Part shown: positions 11,282-22,698 of the stretch, in pieces
Position numbering within the stretch: position 1 is the stretch's first letter
Layout: the number at the start of each line of letters is the position of its first letter
Assembly: GCA_010909165.1 (NCBI GenBank)
Contig: MU008209.1
Span: forward strand, 1 to 64,000
Direction: 5' to 3'
Origin: Anthoceros angustus
Lineage: Eukaryota; Streptophyta; Anthocerotopsida; Anthocerotales; Anthocerotaceae
Length of the DNA: 64,000 nt
The notes under the pieces: generated by a model
Databases searched by the model: none
What the model was told of the DNA's origin: nothing
The model's input: the letters and a program-made list of their open reading frames with translations, nothing else
Translations under genes and position numbers: made by a program

Positions 11282-12315
11282 TTGTACATGTTCATTACAA
11301 TGCTTCGCCAACATACGGTTGGGACTTGCATCGCTCTACTGAAAGTGCATTTCAACAGTTTCTCACGACATGCACCAGTTTGCAGACGGCTAGCCGGCAT
11401 TTTGCAGACGGCCAGCCCTGGGTCTAGACAGCAGGGTAGGCGGACTCATGTGCAGATCCTTGAAAGAGGGCTCGAGGCTGACATCCTGATTGGCCACACC
11501 TTGGTGTACATGTATGCTGAGTTGAGCACGGTGGAGGCACAGTGTGTGTTTGACCGGTTTCTGGATAGAGAGTTGCAATATGGCCAGCACTGCATGGATA
11601 TATATGAATCATCTGATTCTTAGCTATGGCCAGCAAGAGAGTGCCAAATGGCCATTTCCTATTTTGAGGAGATGAAACAACGTGAGGTGAACCTGATGTG
11701 AAGACTTTCACATCGATATCCCTGCGCGGCCTGCAGTCATGTGGGCTTGCGATTGGATCGGAATGCAGCTCGGCAGTATGTTAAAGCAACGACGTGAAAC
11801 TCAACAGGCTACTAGCTATGTGCTCATATCCAATATTTATTCACATAGTGGCAGCTGGGAGGAAGCAAACATAATACACCATATGAGAAAATCTGCTGGT
11901 GGTTAAAAGAAGCCTGCAAAGGCAATCATTGAAGTGGAGAAGAGTGTCCATGAATACGTTGTGGGAGACAAGAGGGATGATATTTCTCGGCCCAAGCTAC
12001 GGAGTCTGAATCAAAGGCTGGGGCACGAAACGTTCTTCATCCAAAGTTTGTGTTGCCAGGTGATGATGAGAGAGGATTCTATGTGTGGACGTCGACATGC
12101 TGATCATGAGAAACTGGCCTTTGGCTTTGGTCTGCTCAATACACCTTGAGGCATACCACTTTTGATCACTTAAGATCTTCGAATGTGCAAGCATTTCCAT
12201 AGCATCACCAATATCATCTCCAGAGTTGAACAAGCGAGAGATTGTAATCCGAGATGGGCACCGTGTCCATCATTTTCAGGATGGGGTATGTTTCTGTGGA
12301 AACAATTTGACATGA
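11282..12315 (+). pseudogene. PPR-DYW (KP-type) pseudogene, fragment B, most complete
   Basis: In broken frames it carries a PPR motif (ILERGLEADILIGHTLVYMY), an E-region (VLISNIYSHSGSWEEA) and a box reading KKPAKAIIEVEKSVHEYVVG. It continues with a DYW-domain core (HEKLAFGFGLLNTP) and a C-terminal zinc-site region (REIVIRDGHRVHHFQDGV, CFCGNN). The KPAxA box in place of the usual PG box is the mark of the DYW:KP subclass linked to U-to-C organelle RNA editing. The protein ends CFCGNN rather than CSCGDYW. A stop and several frameshifts make it a pseudogene. The other copies at 6.1, 29.5 and 37.7 kb stop before or within the KP box. Confidence 0.7.
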
Positions 12316-12530
12316 GCCTGCTGCCTTGCCCGATGTGGATATCCCGGCGAGCCAGGAAGCTGACATCGTGGGCGTTGTGCAAGGGAATGGTTGGAGTTCA
12401 GCCAAGTTCAGCAGGAGACGATGGTGGCCCACTGGACACATTCCATCACTCCTTTTTTACTGCTGTGAGAAAACCATTTTTGGAGGAAGTCATCACTAGA
12501 CACGTAATACTGTTGAAGCAACAATGTTGA
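12316..12530. other. junction region between PPR pseudogene and AT-hook copy 2
   Basis: No gene seen. Plus-strand frames here are short continuations past the PPR end. At about 12,526 the sequence switches to homology with position about 1085 (caacaatgttgaacatttca), marking a breakpoint inside the second exon of the AT-hook family. Confidence 0.4.
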
Positions 12531-14630
12531 ACATTTCAAAGAAGTGCTCAGAATTTAAGAACGCAAGCCAGTCACTGCTGTAAGTCAGGTCCAGTTATGT
12601 CAATCGCACATTGCCTCGTAGCTAGCATGTTTCTATCTGCTTCACCCACTGCGCTAATCGTGACAAGTCATCTTAGGCAGAGACTAACAGTAGATTGGAT
12701 GGTGAAGATTTGATTAAGTTGTACACAGCACTTACCACCTCTGCCGTCCAGTTGGTGGGATACCCGTGAATTCGCATCTTGCGGCACCTTCGAGCTCCTC
12801 CATCGTCTTCTCTGTGGGTGCCCCAAGAATAACGCCCCTCATCATACAATCAACAGACCACTGGGGGGGCAGCTTAATGCTCTCCACTTCCGGCCCAAAG
12901 ACTTCCTGAGGAGGCAGAATCCCTGTAAGCCTGTCCACTGTCGTCGGCAAACATTGATTGTTATCGGCCTGATTTGCTTGACCTGTGCAATTCTCTCGGC
13001 CACCATATTTCTGCCTCTCTGGCCCTATGTCCGGTTCCTCATGCTGCTCCATCCGAGGTGGCCACACCTGTTCCATGCTGACAGGTAAGATTCTTGACAA
13101 AGGGAATTCTCGATATGTAAAGGGGGACAACCTGAAGCTCTAAATACCTTCAGCAACGTTGTCGGATTCCAATAGTCTTCAATATTATCCTGATACCAAT
13201 TACCCTCGTCCTGAATAGCTTGATTAGGATCCATTCCCTCATTCCCAACCCCTTGAGCACCCAATTGAATGGTCTCTAGGTGAACAGCAGCATGCTGGCT
13301 GCATGATCCTTCATAACCCTGAACGCCACCCTGTTTCCTAAGGCTCCGAGCTTCAAGAAATGGCACAGCAGTGGAATTCAAGTTGACAGTTGAACCCGTG
13401 ACCGACGGTGTTAAATTCAGATCGGCTTCAAGGTTATCCTGATTCCGATTATCCTCGTCCTGAATACCTTGATTAGGATCAATTCCTCATTCCCAACCCA
13501 GTTGACATCCTCTTGAATGACCTGTTGGTTAACAGCAGCCGCATGCTTGCTGAATGGCCCCTCATTAACCTGAACGCCATCTTGCATACTACATTTCCGA
13601 GCTTCAAGAACCAGATCAGCCCACTTCAAGGGGATACCCTTCATGGTGCTCTTCTTCAAGGGATATCCAAATGCTGGCCTTGGACATCACCAGTGGCTCG
13701 GGGCCCCTAGTGCCTTGGTCTGTTCCTAGACCCTTTGGGTCGACCGCTGGGGGCATTGTCACACTAGCTGCGGCTTCTGCATTCCTCGGGTTGGCTGAAG
13801 CTGTCGCATCCCCTTCTGGACCTGTGGATGCCAAGCGGGAATCACATTCCATCACCATCAAGACCTTGACACAAGCTCAAACTCTCCGGCTCTGCAGGAG
13901 AAGGCGAAGAACCCCGGCCTGTGCCCTGTAATTTTCGGCTCCAAATCACTCAGCTCCAAATCACCATCACCCATCATGTAGCGTTCTATGCGATTCAACA
14001 TCTCCGAGTCTCCACACGATGCTCTGCAAGCAAGTTCATTCCTTGCCCAAACATAATCTGTATGGTCCATTGCGCATGCGTCCCCTTCGTTGTCGGTTCC
14101 AGGAGCTTCTATACCCCTTGGACTTTCCTGGCCATGCAAAGCGCCACCTTCCTCCATCTCCTCATTCTTCCTCCTTCGCTTGTGCCTCGGGACCGGTACT
14201 TTCAACAAGCGGGCATTGTCGACTTCAGCTTCAGGAATGGGATGCTGCAAATCATAGTGGGCAACATCCCTACCTCTGCGGGCTTGTCCTTAGATCCTTT
14301 GGGAAGCCCAGGACCTGGCCTACCTCCGTCCTCTAAGTTGATGGGCTTGTTCTTGGATCCTTTGAGGCGCCTACGACGCTTGAGGGAAACTTCTTTCTCC
14401 TGCTCGACAGCTGCTCTGGCCTCTCCTTGAGATCCACCTGCAACTGTTCCGGCTCCTGCAACTCCAGGATTAGCTTTGGAATCCACCGGTGCAGGTTCCT
14501 TCCTCCACCCCAATGGACGACCGCGACGGCGACGGGGAATTTGCGCAGCTGCGGCTCCTGTAGAGCTCGGGTTGCCAGCTGCAGCTGTCGTCACATCCTC
14601 AGAGCTGGGCGCTGCAGCTTCTGGATCCAT
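12531..14630 (-). pseudogene. AT-hook protein, copy 2 (frameshifted)
   Basis: Minus-strand frames match copy 1. The start is MDPEAAAPSSEDVTTAAAGN, with AT-hooks RRRRGRPLGWRKE and LKGSKNKP. Internal EMEEGGALHGQ and later MEQVWPPRMEQHEEPDIG segments follow, then ILPPQEVFGPEVE. The intron acceptor (ttacag near 12,575) and second-exon text WLAFLNSEHFFEMFN are kept, but the second exon is cut near 12,526. Several 1-bp losses in G, C and A runs relative to the copy at 24.05-25.14 kb break the frame, for example GGG where that copy has GGGG. The part from 13,259 up is the left arm of the palindrome. An internal repeat of NQDEDN-type segments is present twice (13.15 and 13.45 kb). Confidence 0.65.
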
Positions 14631-16289
14631 TGGCAGGCCTGGCGAACCCCTTAGGCAGCCTTCAGTACATGGAGCTCTCCACCGCTCACTGCAGCTGTAG
14701 ATGCCGGAAGCCGGGCCTCACTTCCCATCACCACAAGCTCCACAGAAGCTCGCGCCTAAGAAAAACTGAAGCTCCCCTGTGCCCTGGATTCGGCTGCAAT
14801 CATTCCCTCCAAACAGCGGACTTCAAAATCACCTACAAGATCCATATGAATATATGAAGACCTATAAGCTCTCATGAATACCTATATCGCTAATTGCAGG
14901 CCCTACATAACATACATATAGTAACACCCCTTTCAGCGAGGTGGGGCAGTCACGCAGTTAGCTAGGCCTCCAAGTAGCCCGCCGTCCTTCCACGGGACGA
15001 CTCGCAGTCAGCACATCTGCTGCTATTTATTCCAGCAAGAGTCAACAAGAATACATGAGATCGAGAGCTCCCCATCTTTGCCTAAGCTAGGAGCTTAGCC
15101 TCTCCCCGATCTCCTCCTCAACAGCCTCCCCAGCACGCTCACACTCTGGGCTCCCAAGGCCTCTAGGCACCACAGCCCCTATCCTCAAGAGTGTAGCTCC
15201 CAAGTGCTAGAATCACAAGATATATCTCTAGGGCTAGCCTCATCTCCTTATATAGGAGGCTTACATCATTTCCAAAGTAATCGCTAAAAGGACTTTCTTC
15301 CTTAAGCCCTAAGCTAAGTCTTACCACCACTACTTACAACTTACTAACTAGATCCGTGGCTGCATGCTTCTCATGCAAGGCTCGTTACTCATATGGCAAT
15401 TGTCACAAAATTCCTCTTAAAGTTTGATAGCCACGCTATATAACCCGTGGTAGGCCCCATCACTTAACTCTCATTTAACAAGGTTTCTTTTTGCACACTT
15501 GGACCCCTTTTGCACTTGAAAAATCCATTATAATCGCTTTTTGATATTTCTCTGCACATGTTACCCAACCTTTTGAATAATTGTTTTGATACACGTTATT
15601 TGATATTGTAGATTGCAAGTACGTGGCAAAAAACCTAAAGTCCCATTCTCGCTTTTTTCAAATCGACACAAGTCACAAAAACTTATGCACTTACATCTAA
15701 TGCCCAACATCTAGCAATCATTGCGGTGTTGGACGATACAAACATTTAGAGTTTTTAGGGCTTGTCAGAACTCTAGTGTGCAAACTTGTTGCACTACCTT
15801 TCATTCATACTAGTCAATCCTATGACTATACTCTCGCCCGAGAATTTTACAGACTTTGTTCCTTAGACATTGGGACAATAATATCTTCTTTGGCCTCGAT
15901 GCTCTTGATCCACGCCTAGTGCGAGAATGAGAGTGGCATGGTCAGACTTAGAGCCGGGTCCACACCAAACGCCTCAAGATTCAAAAGATGCAAAAGGTTC
16001 TCACTACTAGTTCAAAGTTTTAACCACTAGAAAAAGATGAGGGTTAAGTAAAGATAAGAATATATCCACATTAGGGAGCTACACAAAAGGTTGAAAACGC
16101 CGAAAGGAACCCTTTAAAACAATAAAAAATATCAAAACAAATACAAAAATGAAAAAATTGTCAAACTTTTATAGCAAGTGCGCATTTGCCTCAAAAAACT
16201 GGACTTTTTGTAATTTTTAAGGGTGTTTAGGGTTTTTTAGACTTTTGCTCTTTTTCTGGATGAACCGTCTGAATGCACTAGGAGGCATG

Positions 16290-16560
16290 AACCATTTGGG
16301 TTCATGCTCCCGTGCCCTTCTTGACCTTGGGTGCGCGCACTTGTGTGCACACTTGGCCTCCTTGTTCTCGGTGCGCACACTGCGCGCACTCCCCCTTGCC
16401 TCGGTGCGCGCACAAGTGCACCTGCATCCTGCCCCCCTGGTGCGCGCGGCACCGGCCCTCCTGCCCCGTGCACCACGCCCTGCTGGTGGTGCTTGTGGCG
16501 CACCCGGCCCCTTGCCCCCGGTGCATGCACTTGTTCACCCACCGGCCCCTAGCATGTTTG
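16290..16560. repeat. GC-rich block with repeated tgcgcgcac motif
   Basis: A block of about 270 bp is rich in alternating purine-pyrimidine words such as ggtgcgcgcac and gtgtgcacacttgg. It stands out from the AT-rich flanks. Copies lie at 20.77-21.03 kb (inverted) and 26.89-27.13 kb. Open frames exist on both strands but are a by-product of composition; I do not call a gene. Confidence 0.6.
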
Positions 16561-17334
16561 ATGATAACCCGGTACTAGGTCACCGAAAGAGACGGAAACA
16601 CCGTAAAGAACAAAAAAGGGATAGGGTGTTCTTCACGCATTAGGGCATAGGATAGGTATATAAGAGTGGTCTAAGTGAACCCGATGTCTACATTTGTTAT
16701 TTTGTCGAGTTCAGCATCCTCGACCGCCAAAAGGACATGCTTCCCCATTAGAAGATCATTTTTCGCGTTTTTGCACAAGCATGCACAAGTTTGCACATAG
16801 CGTTGTTTAGGCGCGCACTTATGCGCGCCTAGGCCCCTCGGTATACAAAACATACAAAACCACACAAAATGCAAAACTACGGACATGACGAAATTATGGA
16901 ACAATGAGGTCATCGGCCCTTCATCACACCGACTAAATCGCCATGAACCTCGAAGGCGCCGTGTGTAAATGATTGACAGAAGTGGAGCCACAGAATGCCC
17001 AAACCGATGGATGAACACCTACAAAACCAACAAAACCAAACCAACTTCAGCTTCCGGAATAGGGTTGGGATTTTTCCAAAACCCTTTGACAGGAGAAACC
17101 CTTTCTAAACAGACTCTATGGACAAATCCATATGTCCATGCCCATCTACATGCCACATGCCATACATCCACATGAACATACACGTGTCATGCACCCATGG
17201 CATCATCCATCATGCATCCTAGCTACACCTATAGCTTTATTATGTACACTCTTGTCACCCATGATACTGGTGAGGCAGATAGCTGTCCATGGCCACATTA
17301 GGTCACTAAGGTCTCAATCTTTGAAGCACTAAGC

Positions 17335-17415
17335 TTGTGGTTTGGATAAGCCACCAAAATAAGCTTATCACTTAAACATGTACTTATAAGCCTGCAAAAT
17401 AGGCTTATTGGCTAA
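17335..17415. repeat. pair of small hairpins around ataagc/gcttat
   Basis: gataagccaccaaaataagc followed by ttatc, and ataagcctgcaaaataggct followed by tat, each form a stem of about 7 bp. They are preceded by ggtttggataagcc, a word common at MITE ends. The pair is present in every copy of the LTR-like block (19.91-19.99, 28.00-28.08, 31.16-31.24 and 31.74-31.82 kb). Confidence 0.5.
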
Positions 17416-17499
17416 CTACCAAAGCCACAAAACAAAAAGAAGAACTTGGTAAAATCCTAATCCTAATAACAGCCCCGCAAAACTGGTGACCAAACATTA

Positions 17500-18500
17500 G
17501 CAAGGGAACCAGAGTTTGCACCTAGAGCTACCAAAACCAAACCACCGAGAAGCAAATCGCTTGGAGATGCTAGTCTCAGATTAGCGGGAGGAGGATGCAA
17601 ATCATCTTCCTCGCCGACATTGGCTCGGGCTTGATCTCCACCAATTCACCCGATGGGATGGTGCCGTCGAGTCGGATCACCGCCTTGGATAATCACCTCA
17701 TCAATGTAGGGGCGTGAGCGAGTTGCCAACTTGACATGCATCTTGATATGTGCCTGCAAATGACGCCTTTGTCTCACCGATTGCCGCCCGTGCTCGAGCA
17801 ACCGCCTGGTGCTCTTCACATGGCAGCCCTCCAAAAGATATCTAATCAACATCAAACAACTCTCACAGCATCACCCCGCCGATGCAGAGTCGAGGTCGCA
17901 AACGGCACATGAGAAGGCCTTTGTTGCATCGATCAAGAGCAACATGAGCTCGGATCTATGATGTGGCCACATTTTTCACATGGTAAAATCGCTGGGAGGA
18001 ACCCAAACCCGAGGTCTTACTGTGGTATCGAGGTTGGGCAAGGCACGGGCCAAATGCTTCATGTGCTTTTGCACCGACGCCCATCACTCCCTTCAAGTTC
18101 AATGACCCTTGGTCTCCACTTGCACGACTCTAAGGATAAGCCTCCCGTTGCTCACATCCGTGGTGCCCGTAGGCCGCCGCAAGTAGACAAAATCTCCCGC
18201 CTAAAATTTTCGAGCCTTGGGTTTCACAAACCTCCACGAGTAAAGGCATAGCTAAGCTGGTCCCTATGTTGAGCAATGTCTAAGTTGTCCATTGCCATGG
18301 GCAACACCGCCTAATAACCGCCTCTTGCTTGTAGCTCTTGCAAACATGCATCCGAGTTGCTCGCCCATCTGGTTTTGAATGCGGGATGCAAGCATCCTAC
18401 CAATTCATTCCGCCCCTTGAAACATATGGGGCGCTATTAAGGACTTTTCTCTAATCCTCCGCCAAGGCTTATCATGCCTATAGGCGCGGTCATTCCCTCT
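17500..18500 (-). mobile_element. Ty3/gypsy-type integrase C-terminus plus PHD finger, left palindrome copy (pseudogene)
   Basis: Minus-strand frames contain an integrase-tail segment ending MDNLDIAQHRDQL and a DFVYL chromo-like segment. A CHLPNLDTT linker and the first half of a PHD finger follow. The same features are clearer in the copy at 28.19-29.20 kb. An acidic tail (DEVIIQ, GELVEIKPEPMS) lies toward 17,600. Frames are broken by small deletions. It is mirrored in the right arm of the palindrome. Confidence 0.6.
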
Positions 18501-18584
18501 CCCACTTTAAATAGTGAGTCTCAATTGCTCTTCAACGGGCCCTCTCCATGGCAATCATCTACAAAATGGTGATAGCAAGTGACG

Positions 18585-18665
18585 TATCATCTTTCTACCT
18601 CCGTAGTTTGTAGGACGAAGTGACGATCATCTTTCTACCTCAGTAGGTGGGATGGCAAGTGACAT
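18585..18665. repeat. 43-bp tandem repeat at the palindrome turn, about two units
   Basis: Units of gcaagtgacgtatcatcttt plus ctacctccgtagtttgtaggac occur about twice before the sequence folds back. The comparable arrays at 29.29 and 33.03 kb have five units and do not turn. Confidence 0.75.
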
Positions 18666-18829
18666 ATCACTTGCCATCCCACCTACTGAGGTAGAAAGAT
18701 GATCGTCACTTCGTCCTACAAACTACGGAGGTAGAAAGATGATACGTCACTTGCTATCACCATTTTGTAGATGATTGCCATGGAGAGGGCCCGTTGAAGA
18801 GCAATTGAGACTCACTATTTAAAGTGGGA

Positions 18830-19830
18830 GAGGGAATGACCGCGCCTATAGGCATGATAAGCCTTGGCGGAGGATTAGAGAAAAGTCCTTAATAGCGCCC
18901 CATATGTTTCAAGGGGCGGAATGAATTGGTAGGATGCTTGCATCCCGCATTCAAAACCAGATGGGCGAGCAACTCGGATGCATGTTTGCAAGAGCTACAA
19001 GCAAGAGGCGGTTATTAGGCGGTGTTGCCCATGGCAATGGACAACTTAGACATTGCTCAACATAGGGACCAGCTTAGCTATGCCTTTACTCGTGGAGGTT
19101 TGTGAAACCCAAGGCTCGAAAATTTTAGGCGGGAGATTTTGTCTACTTGCGGCGGCCTACGGGCACCACGGATGTGAGCAACGGGAGGCTTATCCTTAGA
19201 GTCGTGCAAGTGGAGACCAAGGGTCATTGAACTTGAAGGGAGTGATGGGCGTCGGTGCAAAAGCACATGAAGCATTTGGCCCGTGCCTTGCCCAACCTCG
19301 ATACCACAGTAAGACCTCGGGTTTGGGTTCCTCCCAGCGATTTACCATGTGAAAAATGTGGCCACATCATAGATCCGAGCTCATGTTGCTCTTGATCGAT
19401 GCAACAAAGGCCTTCTCATGTGCCGTTTGCGACCTCGACTCTGCATCGGCGGGGTGATGCTGTGAGAGTTGTTTGATGTTGATTAGATATCTTTTGGAGG
19501 GCTGCCATGTGAAGAGCACCAGGCGGTTGCTCGAGCACGGGCGGCAATCGGTGAGACAAAGGCGTCATTTGCAGGCACATATCAAGATGCATGTCAAGTT
19601 GGCAACTCGCTCACGCCCCTACATTGATGAGGTGATTATCCAAGGCGGTGATCCGACTCGACGGCACCATCCCATCGGGTGAATTGGTGGAGATCAAGCC
19701 CGAGCCAATGTCGGCGAGGAAGATGATTTGCATCCTCCTCCCCGCTAATCTGAGACTAGCATCTCCAAGCGATTTGCTTCTCGGTGGTTTGGTTTTGGTA
19801 GCTCTAGGTGCAAACTCTGGTTCCCTTGCT
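18830..19830 (+). mobile_element. integrase C-terminus plus PHD finger, right palindrome copy (pseudogene)
   Basis: This is the reverse complement of the left-arm copy at 17.5-18.5 kb, with the two single-base homopolymer differences noted for the palindrome. It carries the same broken frames, so neither arm can make the protein. Confidence 0.65.
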
Positions 19831-22400
19831 AATGTTTGGTCACCAGTTTTGCGGGGCTGTTATTAGGATTAGGATTTTACCAAGTTCTTCTTTTTGTTTT
19901 GTGGCTTTGGTAGTTAGCCAATAAGCCTATTTTGCAGGCTTATAAGTACATGTTTAAGTGATAAGCTTATTTTGGTGGCTTATCCAAACCACAAGCTTAG
20001 TGCTTCAAAGATTGAGACCTTAGTGACCTAATGTGGCCATGGACAGCTATCTGCCTCACCAGTATCATGGGTGACAAGAGTGTACATAATAAAGCTATAG
20101 GTGTAGCTAGGATGCATGATGGATGATGCCATGGGTGCATGACACGTGTATGTTCATGTGGATGTATGGCATGTGGCATGTAGATGGGCATGGACATATG
20201 GATTTGTCCATAGAGTCTGTTTAGAAAGGGTTTCTCCTGTCAAAGGGTTTTGGAAAAATCCCAACCCTATTCCGGAAGCTGAAGTTGGTTTGGTTTTGTT
20301 GGTTTTGTAGGTGTTCATCCATCGGTTTGGGCATTCTGTGGCTCCACTTCTGTCAATCATTTACACACGGCGCCTTCGAGGTTCATGGCGATTTAGTCGG
20401 TGTGATGAAGGGCCGATGACCTCATTGTTCCATAATTTCGTCATGTCCGTAGTTTTGCATTTTGTGTGGTTTTGTATGTTTTGTATACCGAGGGGCCTAG
20501 GCGCGCATAAGTGCGCGCCTAAACAACGCTATGTGCAAACTTGTGCATGCTTGTGCAAAAACGCGAAAAATGATCTTCTAATGGGGAAGCATGTCCTTTT
20601 GGCGGTCGAGGATGCTGAACTCGACAAAATAACAAATGTAGACATCGGGTTCACTTAGACCACTCTTATATACCTATCCTATGCCCTAATGCGTGAAGAA
20701 CACCCTATCCCTTTTTTGTTCTTTACGGTGTTTCCGTCTCTTTCGGTGACCTAGTACCGGGTTATCATCAAACATGCTAGGGGCCGGTGGGTGAACAAGT
20801 GCATGCACCGGGGGCAAGGGGCCGGGTGCGCCACAAGCACCACCAGCAGGGCGTGGTGCACGGGGCAGGAGGGCCGGTGCCGCGCGCACCAGGGGGGCAG
20901 GATGCAGGTGCACTTGTGCGCGCACCGAGGCAAGGGGGAGTGCGCGCAGTGTGCGCACCGAGAACAAGGAGGCCAAGTGTGCACACAAGTGCGCGCACCC
21001 AAGGTCAAGAAGGGCACGGGAGCATGAACCCAAATGGTTCATGCCTCCTAGTGCATTCAGACGGTTCATCCAGAAAAAGAGCAAAAGTCTAAAAAACCCT
21101 AAACACCCTTAAAAATTACAAAAAGTCCAGTTTTTTGAGGCAAATGCGCACTTGCTATAAAAGTTTGACAATTTTTTCATTTTTGTATTTGTTTTGATAT
21201 TTTTTATTGTTTTAAAGGGTTCCTTTCGGCGTTTTCAACCTTTTGTGTAGCTCCCTAATGTGGATATATTCTTATCTTTACTTAACCCTCATCTTTTTCT
21301 AGTGGTTAAAACTTTGAACTAGTAGTGAGAACCTTTTGCATCTTTTGAATCTTGAGGCGTTTGGTGTGGACCCGGCTCTAAGTCTGACCATGCCACTCTC
21401 ATTCTCGCACTAGGCGTGGATCAAGAGCATCGAGGCCAAAGAAGATATTATTGTCCCAATGTCTAAGGAACAAAGTCTGTAAAATTCTCGGGCGAGAGTA
21501 TAGTCATAGGATTGACTAGTATGAATGAAAGGTAGTGCAACAAGTTTGCACACTAGAGTTCTGACAAGCCCTAAAAACTCTAAATGTTTGTATCGTCCAA
21601 CACCGCAATGATTGCTAGATGTTGGGCATTAGATGTAAGTGCATAAGTTTTTGTGACTTGTGTCGATTTGAAAAAAGCGAGAATGGGACTTTAGGTTTTT
21701 TGCCACGTACTTGCAATCTACAATATCAAATAACGTGTATCAAAACAATTATTCAAAAGGTTGGGTAACATGTGCAGAGAAATATCAAAAAGCGATTATA
21801 ATGGATTTTTCAAGTGCAAAAGGGGTCCAAGTGTGCAAAAAGAAACCTTGTTAAATGAGAGTTAAGTGATGGGGCCTACCACGGGTTATATAGCGTGGCT
21901 ATCAAACTTTAAGAGGAATTTTGTGACAATTGCCATATGAGTAACGAGCCTTGCATGAGAAGCATGCAGCCACGGATCTAGTTAGTAAGTTGTAAGTAGT
22001 GGTGGTAAGACTTAGCTTAGGGCTTAAGGAAGAAAGTCCTTTTAGCGATTACTTTGGAAATGATGTAAGCCTCCTATATAAGGAGATGAGGCTAGCCCTA
22101 GAGATATATCTTGTGATTCTAGCACTTGGGAGCTACACTCTTGAGGATAGGGGCTGTGGTGCCTAGAGGCCTTGGGAGCCCAGAGTGTGAGCGTGCTGGG
22201 GAGGCTGTTGAGGAGGAGATCGGGGAGAGGCTAAGCTCCTAGCTTAGGCAAAGATGGGGAGCTCTCGATCTCATGTATTCTTGTTGACTCTTGCTGGAAT
22301 AAATAGCAGCAGATGTGCTGACTGCGAGTCGTCCCGTGGAAGGACGGCGGGCTACTTGGAGGCCTAGCTAACTGCGTGACTGCCCCACCTCGCTGAAAGG
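19830..22400 (+). mobile_element. LTR-like / 3' region, right palindrome arm
   Basis: This is the reverse complement of 14.93-17.50 kb. Reading plus, it shows the hairpin pair (19.91-19.99), the GC-rich block (20.77-21.03), a TATA-like tatataaggagatgag near 22,075, a polyA-like ggaataaatagcag near 22,297 and the end cgctgaaaggggtgttac near 22,407. The AT-hook copy follows at once. Confidence 0.5.
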
Positions 22401-22698
22401 GGTGTTACTATATGTATGTTATGTAGGGCCTGCAATTAGCGATATAGGTATTCATGAGAGCTTATAGGTCTTCATATATTCATATGGATCTTGTAGGTGA
22501 TTTTGAAGTCCGCTGTTTGGAGGGAATGATTGCAGCCGAATCCAGGGCACAGGGGAGCTTCAGTTTTTCTTAGGCGCGAGCTTCTGTGGAGCTTGTGGTG
22601 ATGGGAAGTGAGGCCCGGCTTCCGGCATCTACAGCTGCAGTGAGCGGTGGAGAGCTCCATGTACTGAAGGCTGCCTAAGGGGTTCGCCAGGCCTGCCA

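Larger units (their letters stand above)
14930..17500 (-). mobile_element. LTR-like / 3' region of a Ty3/gypsy-type element, left palindrome arm
   Basis: The block starts abruptly at gtaacaccccttt, where AT-hook copy 1 lacks it (copy 1 matches up to the catatata just before). Read on the minus strand it has a TATA-like tatataaggagatgag, then a polyA-like ggaataaatagcag, and ends about 90 bp later in cgctgaaaggggtgttac. That order of promoter, polyA signal and end fits an LTR. Upstream of it (minus sense) are a GC-rich block, hairpins and the integrase-PHD end. I could not define canonical TG/CA ends or a second LTR. Confidence 0.5.

Noticed and set aside
15890-16060. Possible second LTR start or gag near 16 kb
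   Set aside because: The sequence is the inner part of the LTR-like block in all copies, with no gag, primer-binding site or TG/CA pair that I could confirm.
16237-16643. Overlapping open frames on both strands in the GC-rich block (and mirrors at 20.7-21.1 and 26.8-27.2 kb)
   Set aside because: All frames are open because of base composition; no motif and not conserved as protein between copies.
18600-18730. Sex-chromosome or rDNA-type palindrome, or a telomeric hairpin
   Set aside because: No rDNA, telomere repeat or gene pair kept by conversion is present; transposon-derived content fits rearrangement or artefact better.
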